From the NCBI RefSeq assembly GCF_947855115.1, contig NZ_CANTZW010000002.1:124001-188000 (forward strand): DNA of 64,000 bases, given 5' to 3'. The stretch is from an uncultured Parabacteroides sp. GTDB taxonomy: Bacteria; Bacteroidota; Bacteroidia; Bacteroidales; Tannerellaceae. Position 1 is the first letter of the stretch. Every line of letters begins with the position of its first letter. The translations under genes and the position numbers were made by a program. Under the pieces are notes generated by a model, which saw only the letters and a program-made list of their open reading frames with translations, ran no database searches and was not told the origin of the DNA. Below, piece by piece: positions 20,469 to 29,634 of the stretch.

Positions 20469-22083
20469 TCAGTTTACGCTGATGACCTGTCTCTCCAGCA
20501 TCTGCGTAAAGATACCGTTTGGTTTTCTCAACAGTTCCGGTGATCCGGACTCTGCTACAGATCCTTTATCCAAGACGATTATCTTGTCTGCGTTGACCAC
20601 GGTTCGCATACGGTGTGCTATGATCAGTACCGTTTTGTTCCGTATCAATTCGGATATCCCCAATTGGATTTGAGTCTCGTTCTCGACATCGAGCGAAGCG
20701 GTCGCCTCGTCCAATAAGACAATTGGGGCGTTTTTCAATAAGGCACGGGCGATGGAGATACGTTGGCGCTCGCCTCCCGATAAGGTTTCCCCGTTTTCCC
20801 CGATAACCGTTTGGTATCCTTGCGGCATTTTTCTCACGAACTCGTCACAACGGGCGAGTTTCGCTACCCGGACCACCTCCTCATCCGAAGCATCTCGTTT
20901 GCCGATTCGGATATTATCCATGATAGAGGCATTGAATAAGACAACATCTTGAAAGACGATGGAGAAATTCTTTAGCAGAGTCTCCGGATCAATCTGCTTG
21001 ATATCCAATCCTCCGAGTGTGATTTTTCCCGACTGGATATCCCAAAAGTGCGCTGCCAGTTTCGCTGCCGTGCTCTTACCGCTTCCGGAAGAACCAACCA
21101 AAGCCGTGATCTCTCCTTGTTTAGCCGTAAAAGATACGTCTTTCAGGATTTGTTTCCCGACCTCGTAGGAAAAGTCCACGTGGTTGAACTCGATGTCATA
21201 ATTATTTGGATGGAACTCTGTTGTTCTTTGTTGGATCGGTAACATCTCCATCTCGTTCATCCGGTTGATGCGGATATCAAGGTAGATCAGAGCCGCCAAA
21301 TTATTTAAGACCTCTTGGATCGGCGTATAGATGCGTGAGCCAATGACCATGAATATGAGGTAGGTGAACAAATCGATGCTTCCTTGAGAGAGAAGATTGG
21401 CCCCGATGATGATGGCACTGGCAAGCCCTAGCTTCAGGATACTTTGTGAGCCGTTCACCAAGATGCCAAGCACTAGTTCATTGCGTGTCAAGACCTTTTC
21501 GTACGTATTGATTTTCTCGTCTAGCTTATCCAAGTAATCGTTTTCTTGATTATAGGATTTGATCTCTTGGATCGTATCCAGTCCTTCTTGTATTTGTTCG
21601 CTTACGGCACGTTTATTCCAGTAGTTGCTTTCATTGCCTTTACGCATGCTTCTTTTCGATAGAAGGACGATCGCTAGTTCCAACGGAACCACCCAGAATA
21701 ATGCCAAAGTCAGTTGCCAGTTATAGAACGCCATACCAATAGCGATCAAGGCGATACTGATAAAGGAGGCAAATAATTGAGGTAACCGCATGCGAGAAAG
21801 TATGCTCCAAGTCACTACAGTCATCCATGATCGTGGATGTCAGGTCTGAGAGGTTTTTCTCGCCAAAAAAAGCGAGAGGCAACTTGCGTAACTTCTCCGC
21901 GAGCGAGATACGACGGTTTGCGCTCTCCTCATAGACCGAGGTATACGTGCTTCGGTATTGTAAGACCGCGAATGCGTACATGACGATCATGAATGCTATC
22001 CCCAACAAGCTATAGTAAAGTATCCCATGGGTGACAGATGCCGTAGGCTCAAATACCGGACGCACCGCGAAAGCAAATAGCAA
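20469..22083 (-). pseudogene. ABC exporter (permease-ATPase), gene B 3' part: frameshifted and 5'-interrupted by mobile region
   Basis: ORFs 20469..21824 and 21721..22083 join as ...SDLEHTFSHAV|PQLFASFIS... if one A in GTTACCTC is removed; Walker A GSSGSGKST, LSGGERQRISIARALLK. Confidence 0.9.
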
Positions 22084-22241
22084 ATTAGAGTAAAGCTCTG
22101 AAATTCAAGGATTTTATAGCTTTTTCTTTTTCTCCGCTTCGGCAAAAAGCAGCGGTTTCAGGCAGTTCTCACATGGCTTATCCGTGGAACCTTTTGGAAG
22201 CCGTTTTTGCTCCCACGAATTGACGCATTTGTCTTTGATTG

Positions 22242-22540
22242 TCAGCTTTTTGCGTAGTTGTTTTTTGAGCGTAGCAAACTAATTTTGTACCACTTAAAAA
22301 TCAAAGAATTATGGGAGCAGTGAAAAGAAACACATTGAGCGTATTCCAATTTGCCACTGTCCCGATAGTTCTGCAAACTTCGGATGCTGATACCGAGCAG
22401 GGCGCACACTTCACGACCTGACACCATTTCTCCGGCTGGCGGGTATTCTCTCTGCAAACCCGTTCCACCTGACTGACGAAACCGGAGAACCGCCCACATA
22501 CTTGTTTAAAAGTCTGTTCCTCAATAGTTACAATATTCAT
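22242..22540 (-). pseudogene. HTH-domain (excisionase-like) protein, frameshifted and C-terminally altered
   Basis: MNIVTIEEQTFKQVCGRFSGFVSQVERVCREN... in one frame, SGREVCALLGISIRSLQNYRDSGKLEYAQ in another. Confidence 0.75.
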
Positions 22541-22836
22541 ACGTCTTTCTCTTTTGGCTGGTTGAATATTCCTTTTTGCATTTCTTCCCGATAGAGAGCC
22601 GAAAGAACATCATTGTGTGTATTCAAATGTTCTTCCAGTACGTTATCAATGAAATTTCCGATGCTTACTTGTTTGCCAGTAATCACTCCTACAATCTGCA
22701 TAATACGTTTCTGTATCTCTCCACTTATGTACACACTTTGACGGTTACAAACCGACCGTTTTTTAAGGAACACCGATTTATAGTTTTCCCGTTCTTTACT
22801 TGCTGTTTCCTGTAATGACTGTTTTACTTCTTCCAT
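22537..22836 (-). CDS. DUF3408 (conjugative transposon) protein
   Basis: RQSVYISGEIQKRIMQIVGVITGKQVSIGNFIDNVLEEHLNTH. Confidence 0.85.
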   Translation of the reverse strand: MEEVKQSLQETASKERENYKSVFLKKRSVCNRQSVYISGEIQKRIMQIVGVITGKQVSIGNFIDNVLEEHLNTHNDVLSALYREEMQKGIFNQPKEKDV

Positions 22837-23199
22837 ACATTCAGTTTTTAATGGTTTAAAAATAGCTTGATTGATTTTTGATACCGATTGAAAGGAAGCA
22901 AGCTTGTTTTATAGTAATGTTGCCATGTCTTTAAACAGCATTCAAATATGGTTTAAAGCCGTATTAAAACCCTGTTTGACTGTCTTATATATTGTTACCA
23001 TTCAATCAATTTTCAGCAAAGAAAAGGGTAAAAACAGATGCTTTTAAAAATGGCATTATTTTGTCCGTTTGTGTCCCAATTTGGCGTAATAAGGCATATT
23101 TCAGGGGTAAATAGCTGTCTGTAATTTTGTAATCAATAAACAGGCATAGGAGGAAGCCAAACCGCTTGCTTTTGCAATCTGACCATAGGGAAGATTTTT

Positions 23200-23265
23200 G
23201 TTATCACATGATAACAGCAAGTTGTGTTTTGAGGCCCGCACTTCGTTTTTTGTGCCTCAAAACCT
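23200..23265. other. Candidate CTn oriT region upstream of mobA
   Basis: Palindrome GTTATCACATGATAAC plus GTTTTGAGGC...GCCTCAAAAC inverted repeat just 5' of the small MobA gene. Confidence 0.5.
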
Positions 23266-23327
23266 TGCCACCTTTTCAGGCGGTTAGTTTTACTCCGAAG
23301 TCATAAAACCAGTAAATAATTATCATT

Positions 23328-23777
23328 ATGGAACAGAAAAAGAAGCCATTTAACAAAGGTGGGTGCAAGCCTAAACTTGACCCACGAACACACCGCTATT
23401 CACTGAATTTGGATGATGTGGAGAACGCCAAGTTCTTAGCCTTTTACGACCAGTCTGGCTATAAGGTAAAGGCACATTTCATAAAGAACTGTATTTTCGG
23501 AAAGTTGTTTAAGGTACTTAGGATTGATAAAAGCAAGGTTGATTATTACATCCAACTCTCCCAATTGTTTTCACAATTCAGGAGCATGGGCATACTGTAT
23601 AACCAAACGGTGAAAGAACTTCATTCCAACTTTTCGGAAAAGAAAGTACTTACCCTGCATTACAAGCTGGAACACAACACTGTTGAACTGGTAAAGATGA
23701 ACCAGCAGATTATTGTACTTACCAAACAGTTTGAAGCATCTTATAAGGAAGAGGGGATTATATCAGTAGAGAAGTAA
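23328..23777 (+). CDS. CTn small mobilization protein (MobA-like)
   Basis: DPRTHRYSLNLDDVENAKFLAFYDQSGYKVKAHFIKNCIFGK; MobC/relaxosome-type ribbon-helix-helix style. Confidence 0.8.
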   Translation: MEQKKKPFNKGGCKPKLDPRTHRYSLNLDDVENAKFLAFYDQSGYKVKAHFIKNCIFGKLFKVLRIDKSKVDYYIQLSQLFSQFRSMGILYNQTVKELHSNFSEKKVLTLHYKLEHNTVELVKMNQQIIVLTKQFEASYKEEGIISVEK

Positions 23778-23783
23778 ATACAT

Positions 23784-23843
23784 ACTTGCCAAAAGAAAAA
23801 TATCCCGAAGCTGCTGCGTGTACAGCTTCGGGATGAATTTTAA
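23784..23843. repeat. Hairpin repeat copy 1
   Basis: acttgccaaaagaaaaa-ATCCCGAAGCTG-ctgcgtgta-CAGCTTCGGGAT; near-duplicate at 24614..24675. Confidence 0.85.
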
Positions 23844-24059
23844 TATTAGTTGTTTGCTTTAATATAGGACTAACGGGGTTTAAAATCATATGTTGTATTT
23901 AGCAAATTATAATCTTTCTCCACAAAGGATCACTGATAGTACATTCTTATATTATCATATAACTACAACAAAGATAATTATTCTCCTTTGAAAATGAGAT
24001 AATTATAGAGAAATGACTACTTTTGTTTATCATAAAAGTGAAAACACATAATTGAGCAT

Positions 24060-24554
24060 ATGAAAAAGCTGATACTATTTTTTACTAATCCGATTATCGG
24101 AGGAATCTTGTCTTTAATAGGAATTTTGGAAATCCTATTTAGTATCCCATCCTCATATCTAAACTATAGAATATCATTGTGGATAATAGTTTTAGTCATC
24201 GGATTTATCATTCTTGCATTATATTTATATAAAAAGCTACGAATTCTATATTTTATTAAAACATATACTTCTGATAGTTTTGGAGGATCTCGTACTTATA
24301 CTTGGAAATGGAGTAAAACCACATATTATACCAATGTTTACGGATATATGCCCGACCACATTAATGTTCAAGATATAACAAAGTTAGATCCTGATACAAA
24401 AGTATATGATTTCAGTCACTGCATAACAAACAAAGATTTATTGCAAGAATATATAATGGTTAGTTTATATGATAAGGTAGAAAACAGTAAGCAGACTAAT
24501 CTATTTATACAGCAATTACATAACCTTGAAGCTCATTATTCTAAGCAAAAGTAA
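24060..24554 (+). CDS. Hypothetical membrane protein (2 TM) cargo
   Basis: ORF; two N-terminal hydrophobic segments; AT-rich; flanked by duplicated hairpin repeats. Confidence 0.6.
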   Translation: MKKLILFFTNPIIGGILSLIGILEILFSIPSSYLNYRISLWIIVLVIGFIILALYLYKKLRILYFIKTYTSDSFGGSRTYTWKWSKTTYYTNVYGYMPDHINVQDITKLDPDTKVYDFSHCITNKDLLQEYIMVSLYDKVENSKQTNLFIQQLHNLEAHYSKQK

Positions 24555-24613
24555 TAAAACCTTTATCCCAATATTTTAAATAGAAAGTACATATCGGCGG
24601 ACGAACAACAAAA

Positions 24614-24675
24614 ACTTGCCAAAAGAAAAAACATCCCGGAACTGCTACGTGTACAGCTCCGGGATAAATTTCATA
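24614..24675. repeat. Hairpin repeat copy 2
   Basis: acttgccaaaagaaaaaacATCCCGGAACTGctacgtgtaCAGCTCCGGGAT. Confidence 0.85.
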
Positions 24676-24676
24676 C

Positions 24677-25012
24677 TTACTTATCCGTTCCGTATTCTTT
24701 CTCAAACTTACGGAACGTACCCACATCGAACCGTTCCTTTATGAACTCACGCACATCCGAAGCCCGGTAATAGGCTTTTCCGCTAATCATCATAAAGGGT
24801 AGCAGTTTTTTACTTCTCAATCTCTGCAATGTCCGGGCACTGACTTTGAATAGCAGGCATAAATCCTGATTATCCAGTAGTTTGTCGTTCGGCATCACTT
24901 CGGGATTGGTCTGCAAACTCTTAACATCTTTGCCAACTTCTTCCAGTTTATCAAGTAGTTTTTGCATCCAGTCTTTGAACTCGTAATTATCTACATATAT
25001 AATTTGCTTCAT
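24677..25012 (-). CDS. HTH_17/excisionase-type CTn regulator
   Basis: LLDNQDLCLLFKVSARTLQRLRSKKLLPFMMISGKAYYRASDVREFIKER. Confidence 0.9.
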   Translation of the reverse strand: MKQIIYVDNYEFKDWMQKLLDKLEEVGKDVKSLQTNPEVMPNDKLLDNQDLCLLFKVSARTLQRLRSKKLLPFMMISGKAYYRASDVREFIKERFDVGTFRKFEKEYGTDK

Positions 25013-25131
25013 TTTTCAAGTTATACTTAAATGATTACCAATCGATTGATGAAGTAAAGTTCAGAAAAGGAAAGCGAACAAATTACAGGGTAGCATACGC
25101 TACCCCGTATAAATTAATGCTAAGTTATTGA

Positions 25132-25787
25132 TTATCTATACCCTTTATTTTCGTGTTCTTTGTGGATAAGGTTTGCCAGTTCATTAAGGAACTCCGTTAG
25201 TTTGGCAGGTTTTCGTTTGATGACATCCATATACTTTTGGTGATAATCACCTAATTTGATATTAAAAAGCCATTCAAAGGCTTTCCCTAAGTCTGTCAGG
25301 TGAATAGGTTTTCCATTCTGATATATTACACGTTTTGAAAGGAATAAGCCGCTGACTATTTCCATGATATTGACAAGGCTTTGTTTTGTCAGCTAAATGG
25401 AGAGGAGAAATAAAGAGCTTATTTGCATGTTGCTGGAACTGTTCAGGATATTTTATGCGCAGTTTGATAATACGCATTTCATTATTTAGTAATCCTATTG
25501 CTTCATCAATTAAATGCAAGTAGGGCATTTTTTTCTTGCTCAAACCGCATACGATACGATTTAAGTCGATGTAAACCAAAGGAGAAATAGCGAAGTAAAA
25601 CGCTATAATCCTGTTCGTTGAAACTGAAATCTGCTAAATGCGTAGCCAATTCCTCAAAAGCTTCTGTAAACTCTGTCACAGAAACTTTACGCTGTGAGTA
25701 TTCCAATAATAATCGGAAAAATCTCTCTTGTAATATATCTTTCATACGCTTATATTTAATAGCTATCGAATTGATAGTCTTATTCAA
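25132..25787 (-). pseudogene. rteC: RteC family protein, broken by two frameshifts
   Basis: Three overlapping ORFs in different frames: EQDYSVLLRYF / VYIDLNRIVCGLSKKKMPYLHLIDEA...LADKTKPCQYHGN / MEIVSGLFLSKRVIYQNGKPIHLTDLGKAFEWLFN. Confidence 0.85.
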
Positions 25788-26758
25788 TTACTTTTATTAG
25801 TTTGATTGGAAGATATGTAACTTTTTAATTGTGCCAGATTAGGAGTTGCAACACCATATTTTACACCACTATCTATTATATCATCTATCATTTGCCGTAT
25901 TTCAGTAGGGGAGTGATTTATATGTCCTTCAAACATAAGTTGTAGAGCATCATTACTATAAATTTTCTTTGCTATTGGCACACTGATAAATAAAGGTAAA
26001 AGATATAATCTGTTTGCTTTTTCTGTTTTAGGATTGATACCCATTCTTTTGCAAATAGCCAAGCCTTCGCGAATAGCTTTCATCGTGGTTTTAATAATAG
26101 CCGTATTCTCTATAAATTTAGAGGTACTTTCGGCACTCATTATTCCCGCTGAAAGACCCGCAGCGACAGCATAATGTGTGATTAACCATACTAATATTTG
26201 ATTAGAAATGGCAGGTTTTAAGTTTGCTTTGTCCAGTACTATAGAAAGTTTTTCTACTCGTGGAGTTATCCGCCCGTCTTTTTCACCTAACGGAGTGTTG
26301 GAATATTTTAGACCTGAAATGGCACAATGTATGCTTTTATCTTCTTTTCCTCCTCCGACCATAAAGGGAAAAGCAAAAAAGTATTGTTCAGGTTTTAAAT
26401 ATTTATCTATTTCAGTAAAAACATCCCAATTATTTGGGAAAAATATGACATTTGCTTTTCCTGCTGATTTTGAAAGACTTGGCAATATAGTTGATAATTG
26501 CAATTTATTGGTGGAGACAATAATGTATTCAAAATCATTATTTGACGAAAGTTCGTCTATTACTGTAGGCTTAAAGATTATTTCTGTATCTTTTCTTACT
26601 TTCTCTCTAAAGTCAGAACAAATAATGTGAATACCATCTTTTTGTACAAATTCTTTTTGCCCTTTACGCACTAATACAGTAACGTCACATCCAGCTTTGG
26701 ATAATTGCCAGCCATAAGTACAACCCACTACACCAGCACCGTATATCAATATTTTCAT
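25784..26758 (-). CDS. Ketopantoate reductase (ApbA/PanE)-family oxidoreductase
   Basis: MKILIYGAGVVGCTYGWQLSKAGCDVTVLVRKGQ Rossmann motif. Confidence 0.92.
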   Translation of the reverse strand: MKILIYGAGVVGCTYGWQLSKAGCDVTVLVRKGQKEFVQKDGIHIICSDFREKVRKDTEIIFKPTVIDELSSNNDFEYIIVSTNKLQLSTILPSLSKSAGKANVIFFPNNWDVFTEIDKYLKPEQYFFAFPFMVGGGKEDKSIHCAISGLKYSNTPLGEKDGRITPRVEKLSIVLDKANLKPAISNQILVWLITHYAVAAGLSAGIMSAESTSKFIENTAIIKTTMKAIREGLAICKRMGINPKTEKANRLYLLPLFISVPIAKKIYSNDALQLMFEGHINHSPTEIRQMIDDIIDSGVKYGVATPNLAQLKSYISSNQTNKSN

Positions 26759-27600
26759 AAAGCGATATTATTAAGTTCTTTGTTGTCGTTGATAAATACA
26801 GAGTTGAATACCGATAAATTTTCGGTATAAGTATCACAAATTTCAAGTAGTTGCTTAGGGGTATAGCCCGTGAACATTTTAAACTCTTTTATTAAATGTG
26901 ATTTATCATAATATCCACAATCATAGGCAACTTTACTTATACTGATTTGTGGAGTTGATTGCAAAATACTGAATGCCTTTCTAAATCGTGTGATTTGGAT
27001 AAAATCTTTTGGATTTAGTCCTACATATTCAGCGAATATCCGTTTGAATTGCTTATATCCTAAACAAGCCGTTTGAGATAAAACGGATATATTTCCTTCA
27101 CCTTCATTGATATTGTGTATAGTAGCCATCATCCTATTGGCGTTGTATGATATATTTTCGCATAGTCTATTTAATAAATATTCTTCTATCAATCTGACTA
27201 TTTGATAATTATCTGATGCTTCATTTATTTTCTCTTCCAATTCTACTAAACAAGTGTTATCTAACAAATCAATACTTATATTCTGATTAGTAAACTCTTC
27301 CATAGGATATGGAAAAAACATCCTGCATCCGATAGGCTGGAATAAAATAATGACCATATCCAAGAAAGAAAATTCTATGTCTGAATAAGTACTGATTTGC
27401 CCACTTATATAGGATTGTGGCTGCGTTCCCTTATGAAAAGAAGAAATAATTTTATTTCCTTTATGAAAAACAAGTGCTACACAACCCGCCGGGATAGAAC
27501 GCTGAAAGCCTTGCTTTACGTCATCTATCCTTAAAAAACAATATTGCTTTATATAAGGAGCGAGCAATTTGGTAGGTTGTATTACTTGAATGTTCTCCAT
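26755..27600 (-). CDS. AraC-family transcriptional regulator
   Basis: C-terminal double HTH: LGYKQFKRIFAEYVGLNPKDFIQITRFRKAFSILQ...KVAYDCGYYDKSHLIKEFKMFTGYTPKQ. Confidence 0.95.
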   Translation of the reverse strand: MENIQVIQPTKLLAPYIKQYCFLRIDDVKQGFQRSIPAGCVALVFHKGNKIISSFHKGTQPQSYISGQISTYSDIEFSFLDMVIILFQPIGCRMFFPYPMEEFTNQNISIDLLDNTCLVELEEKINEASDNYQIVRLIEEYLLNRLCENISYNANRMMATIHNINEGEGNISVLSQTACLGYKQFKRIFAEYVGLNPKDFIQITRFRKAFSILQSTPQISISKVAYDCGYYDKSHLIKEFKMFTGYTPKQLLEICDTYTENLSVFNSVFINDNKELNNIAL

Positions 27601-27969
27601 TTTGCCTTAACTATCAGACAAAAGTAAGATTTCTTAGATTGATAATAGGTGTAAAAAAGGGACATTCTAACAAAAAAGCCCTAAAAGCTAATAGAAAAAT
27701 GTATCAGAATTGATTTTTAATCTCTGTTTGCCATAGAATTATTGAAAGAATACAAAGCAAATTAGGAGTAAATAAAAGGGTAGTGCCCTACTTTATCAAA
27801 AAAATATTTTTGTAATCATTTGAACTTTAGAAAATTAACCAACAATATAATGGCGTTTATAAATTTGCGTTCTTATTAGCCATACCAAAAAATGAATAAA
27901 GGTCAAGTTTGATTGTGTATATTATTAATATTTTCTATTTAAAAATTTGCTTAATTCGTTGTAACGTAA

Positions 27970-27989
27970 TACTTTTGTAAGTAACAAAA
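27970..27989 (+). promoter_or_regulatory. Promoter -7 element overlapped by a palindrome
   Basis: TACTTTTG matches TAnnTTTG; CTTTTGT-aagta-ACAAAAG inverted repeat immediately upstream of ATG 28002. Confidence 0.55.
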
Positions 27990-28001
27990 GACGATAATAC
28001 T

Positions 28002-28937
28002 ATGGTTAATAAAAAAGTAACATGCTATTCAGTGAATATTCCAGAAAGCATGGATTTTGTACAACTCCTTTTAGATAACGAAGAATCGTCGTTAAAACCC
28101 TTTGTTCTTGATCAATATAGAACAATCGAACTTAAATATACTCAAATACAGAAAAATGGAAGTATTGTTGGTCTATTTGTAACTACAAGTCGAAAAAATA
28201 TTCCACCGGCTCATAAACCTGGAAATGGAGACGATTATACAGCATTGCCTTTAGATGATGGACAAGGCTTAGCCTATCCTAATGTATTTTTATATGATCC
28301 CCAATTTAAAGTACTATATTTAGAGACAAATAGAATGGGAGTTAGTCCGTCAAAAATATGTGCATATTTTGAGGCGAGGGCTATTAGGGACTCTATTCCT
28401 ACTTTTTGGATTGAAATCAGTCCTCTTTTAAAAAAAGAGGCGTATGAAAGAGTTGAAAACATGGTGAGAATAAAATATGTAAATTTGAAATTAGCTAAAC
28501 CCACCGGGCTTCTTAGAAATAATTTGTCTAAAGGGTCATTAAGAGGATTGGCAAGTATATCCGATCAGCTTAATGCAGATAAATACATGCAATGTTCTTT
28601 TACTGCGGATAAAGTAAAAAGCTTAAAGAAAGGGGAAATCTTAAATATTATAGATAGTTTTGGACGTATTCATTCAGAGGCAACAGAATTAGGGCGAGAA
28701 AAAGGTAATAAACTTATAATTAAAGGAAATATCTTAGATGAAGATGGAGCTGAAATAGAGGATGTTGTAGATTTTTTACTAAATAAAATTGATTTTCGTT
28801 TTTCAATAGAAGAACCTATTATAGCTTCAAACCTTCAATTTATGGATAGAAAAAATGGTATTAATACGGTTTATATGAAACTTTATAAAGAAGTTTCTAC
28901 TGTGGTAGATAGTATTCAGCGTTTAAGAAAGGAGTAA
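28002..28937 (+). CDS. Hypothetical protein (DUF6731-like by appearance), defence-island associated
   Basis: Long AT-rich ORF with good promoter; GLAYPNVFLYDPQFKVLYLETNRMGVSPSKICAYFEAR. Confidence 0.6.
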   Translation: MVNKKVTCYSVNIPESMDFVQLLLDNEESSLKPFVLDQYRTIELKYTQIQKNGSIVGLFVTTSRKNIPPAHKPGNGDDYTALPLDDGQGLAYPNVFLYDPQFKVLYLETNRMGVSPSKICAYFEARAIRDSIPTFWIEISPLLKKEAYERVENMVRIKYVNLKLAKPTGLLRNNLSKGSLRGLASISDQLNADKYMQCSFTADKVKSLKKGEILNIIDSFGRIHSEATELGREKGNKLIIKGNILDEDGAEIEDVVDFLLNKIDFRFSIEEPIIASNLQFMDRKNGINTVYMKLYKEVSTVVDSIQRLRKE

Positions 28938-29383
28938 AATATATTCAAAAATCTATAACTTAGAAATATGACCATATTCATAACAAATATCCATATTGCA
29001 ACAAATATATTGTAATAAGGTATTTGAATTTCTAATGTTAATAAAAACACACAGGTTAAGATAACAGATAAAAAAGAATATATTACCGCTGTCTTATTGT
29101 ATTGTATTAACTCTGGAAATCTATTAGTATCAATTAAATTTTTAATAGCGGAATTGTTTAACTGCATCAAAGTTACCATCGTTGTTAATAAAAACCCAAA
29201 AACAATACTTTCCGCTGTAACTAAAGCTGATATAAATGTTTTATCAAAACATTTATAATAACACTTATCTATTATTTCATTATCTTTAAAAAAGTACAAT
29301 AGCAAACATATCATCGAAGAAAATAGTAATGGATATAATTTCTCCCATTTGTTGGATATGTATAACTTTATCTGTTCAAACAT
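28916..29383 (-). CDS. Hypothetical multi-TM membrane protein
   Basis: Hydrophobic segments LLFSSMICLLLYFF, ALVTAESIVFGFLLTTMVTLM, VIYSFLSVILTCVFLLTL, IFVAIWIFVMNMVIFLSY. Confidence 0.65.
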   Translation of the reverse strand: MFEQIKLYISNKWEKLYPLLFSSMICLLLYFFKDNEIIDKCYYKCFDKTFISALVTAESIVFGFLLTTMVTLMQLNNSAIKNLIDTNRFPELIQYNKTAVIYSFLSVILTCVFLLTLEIQIPYYNIFVAIWIFVMNMVIFLSYRFLNIFYSFLKR

Positions 29384-29593
29384 ACTAAGTTTCTTTATTT
29401 GCAGTAAAGATACAATATTTTCTTGTAACTTTGGAATATAATCCTTATCCCTTTATAATAAGGACTTTGGGTAGATTTCCCGATTTCGAGGTAACGAATT
29501 GCCAACCGTTCTTGTTGCTGTATTCTGCTTTGATATGCTTTCTTGGCAACTCAATTTGACTACAAATATAATCAATATATATCAGACTTTTCT

Positions 29594-29634
29594 GCGCTCA
29601 GGGAAATAAACAACGATTTTATTTCCCTGAGCGC
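29594..29634. terminator. Strong bidirectional-type hairpin overlapping the mcrC stop codon
   Basis: GCGCTCAGGGAAATAAA-caacgat-TTTATTTCCCTGAGCGC. Confidence 0.8.
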
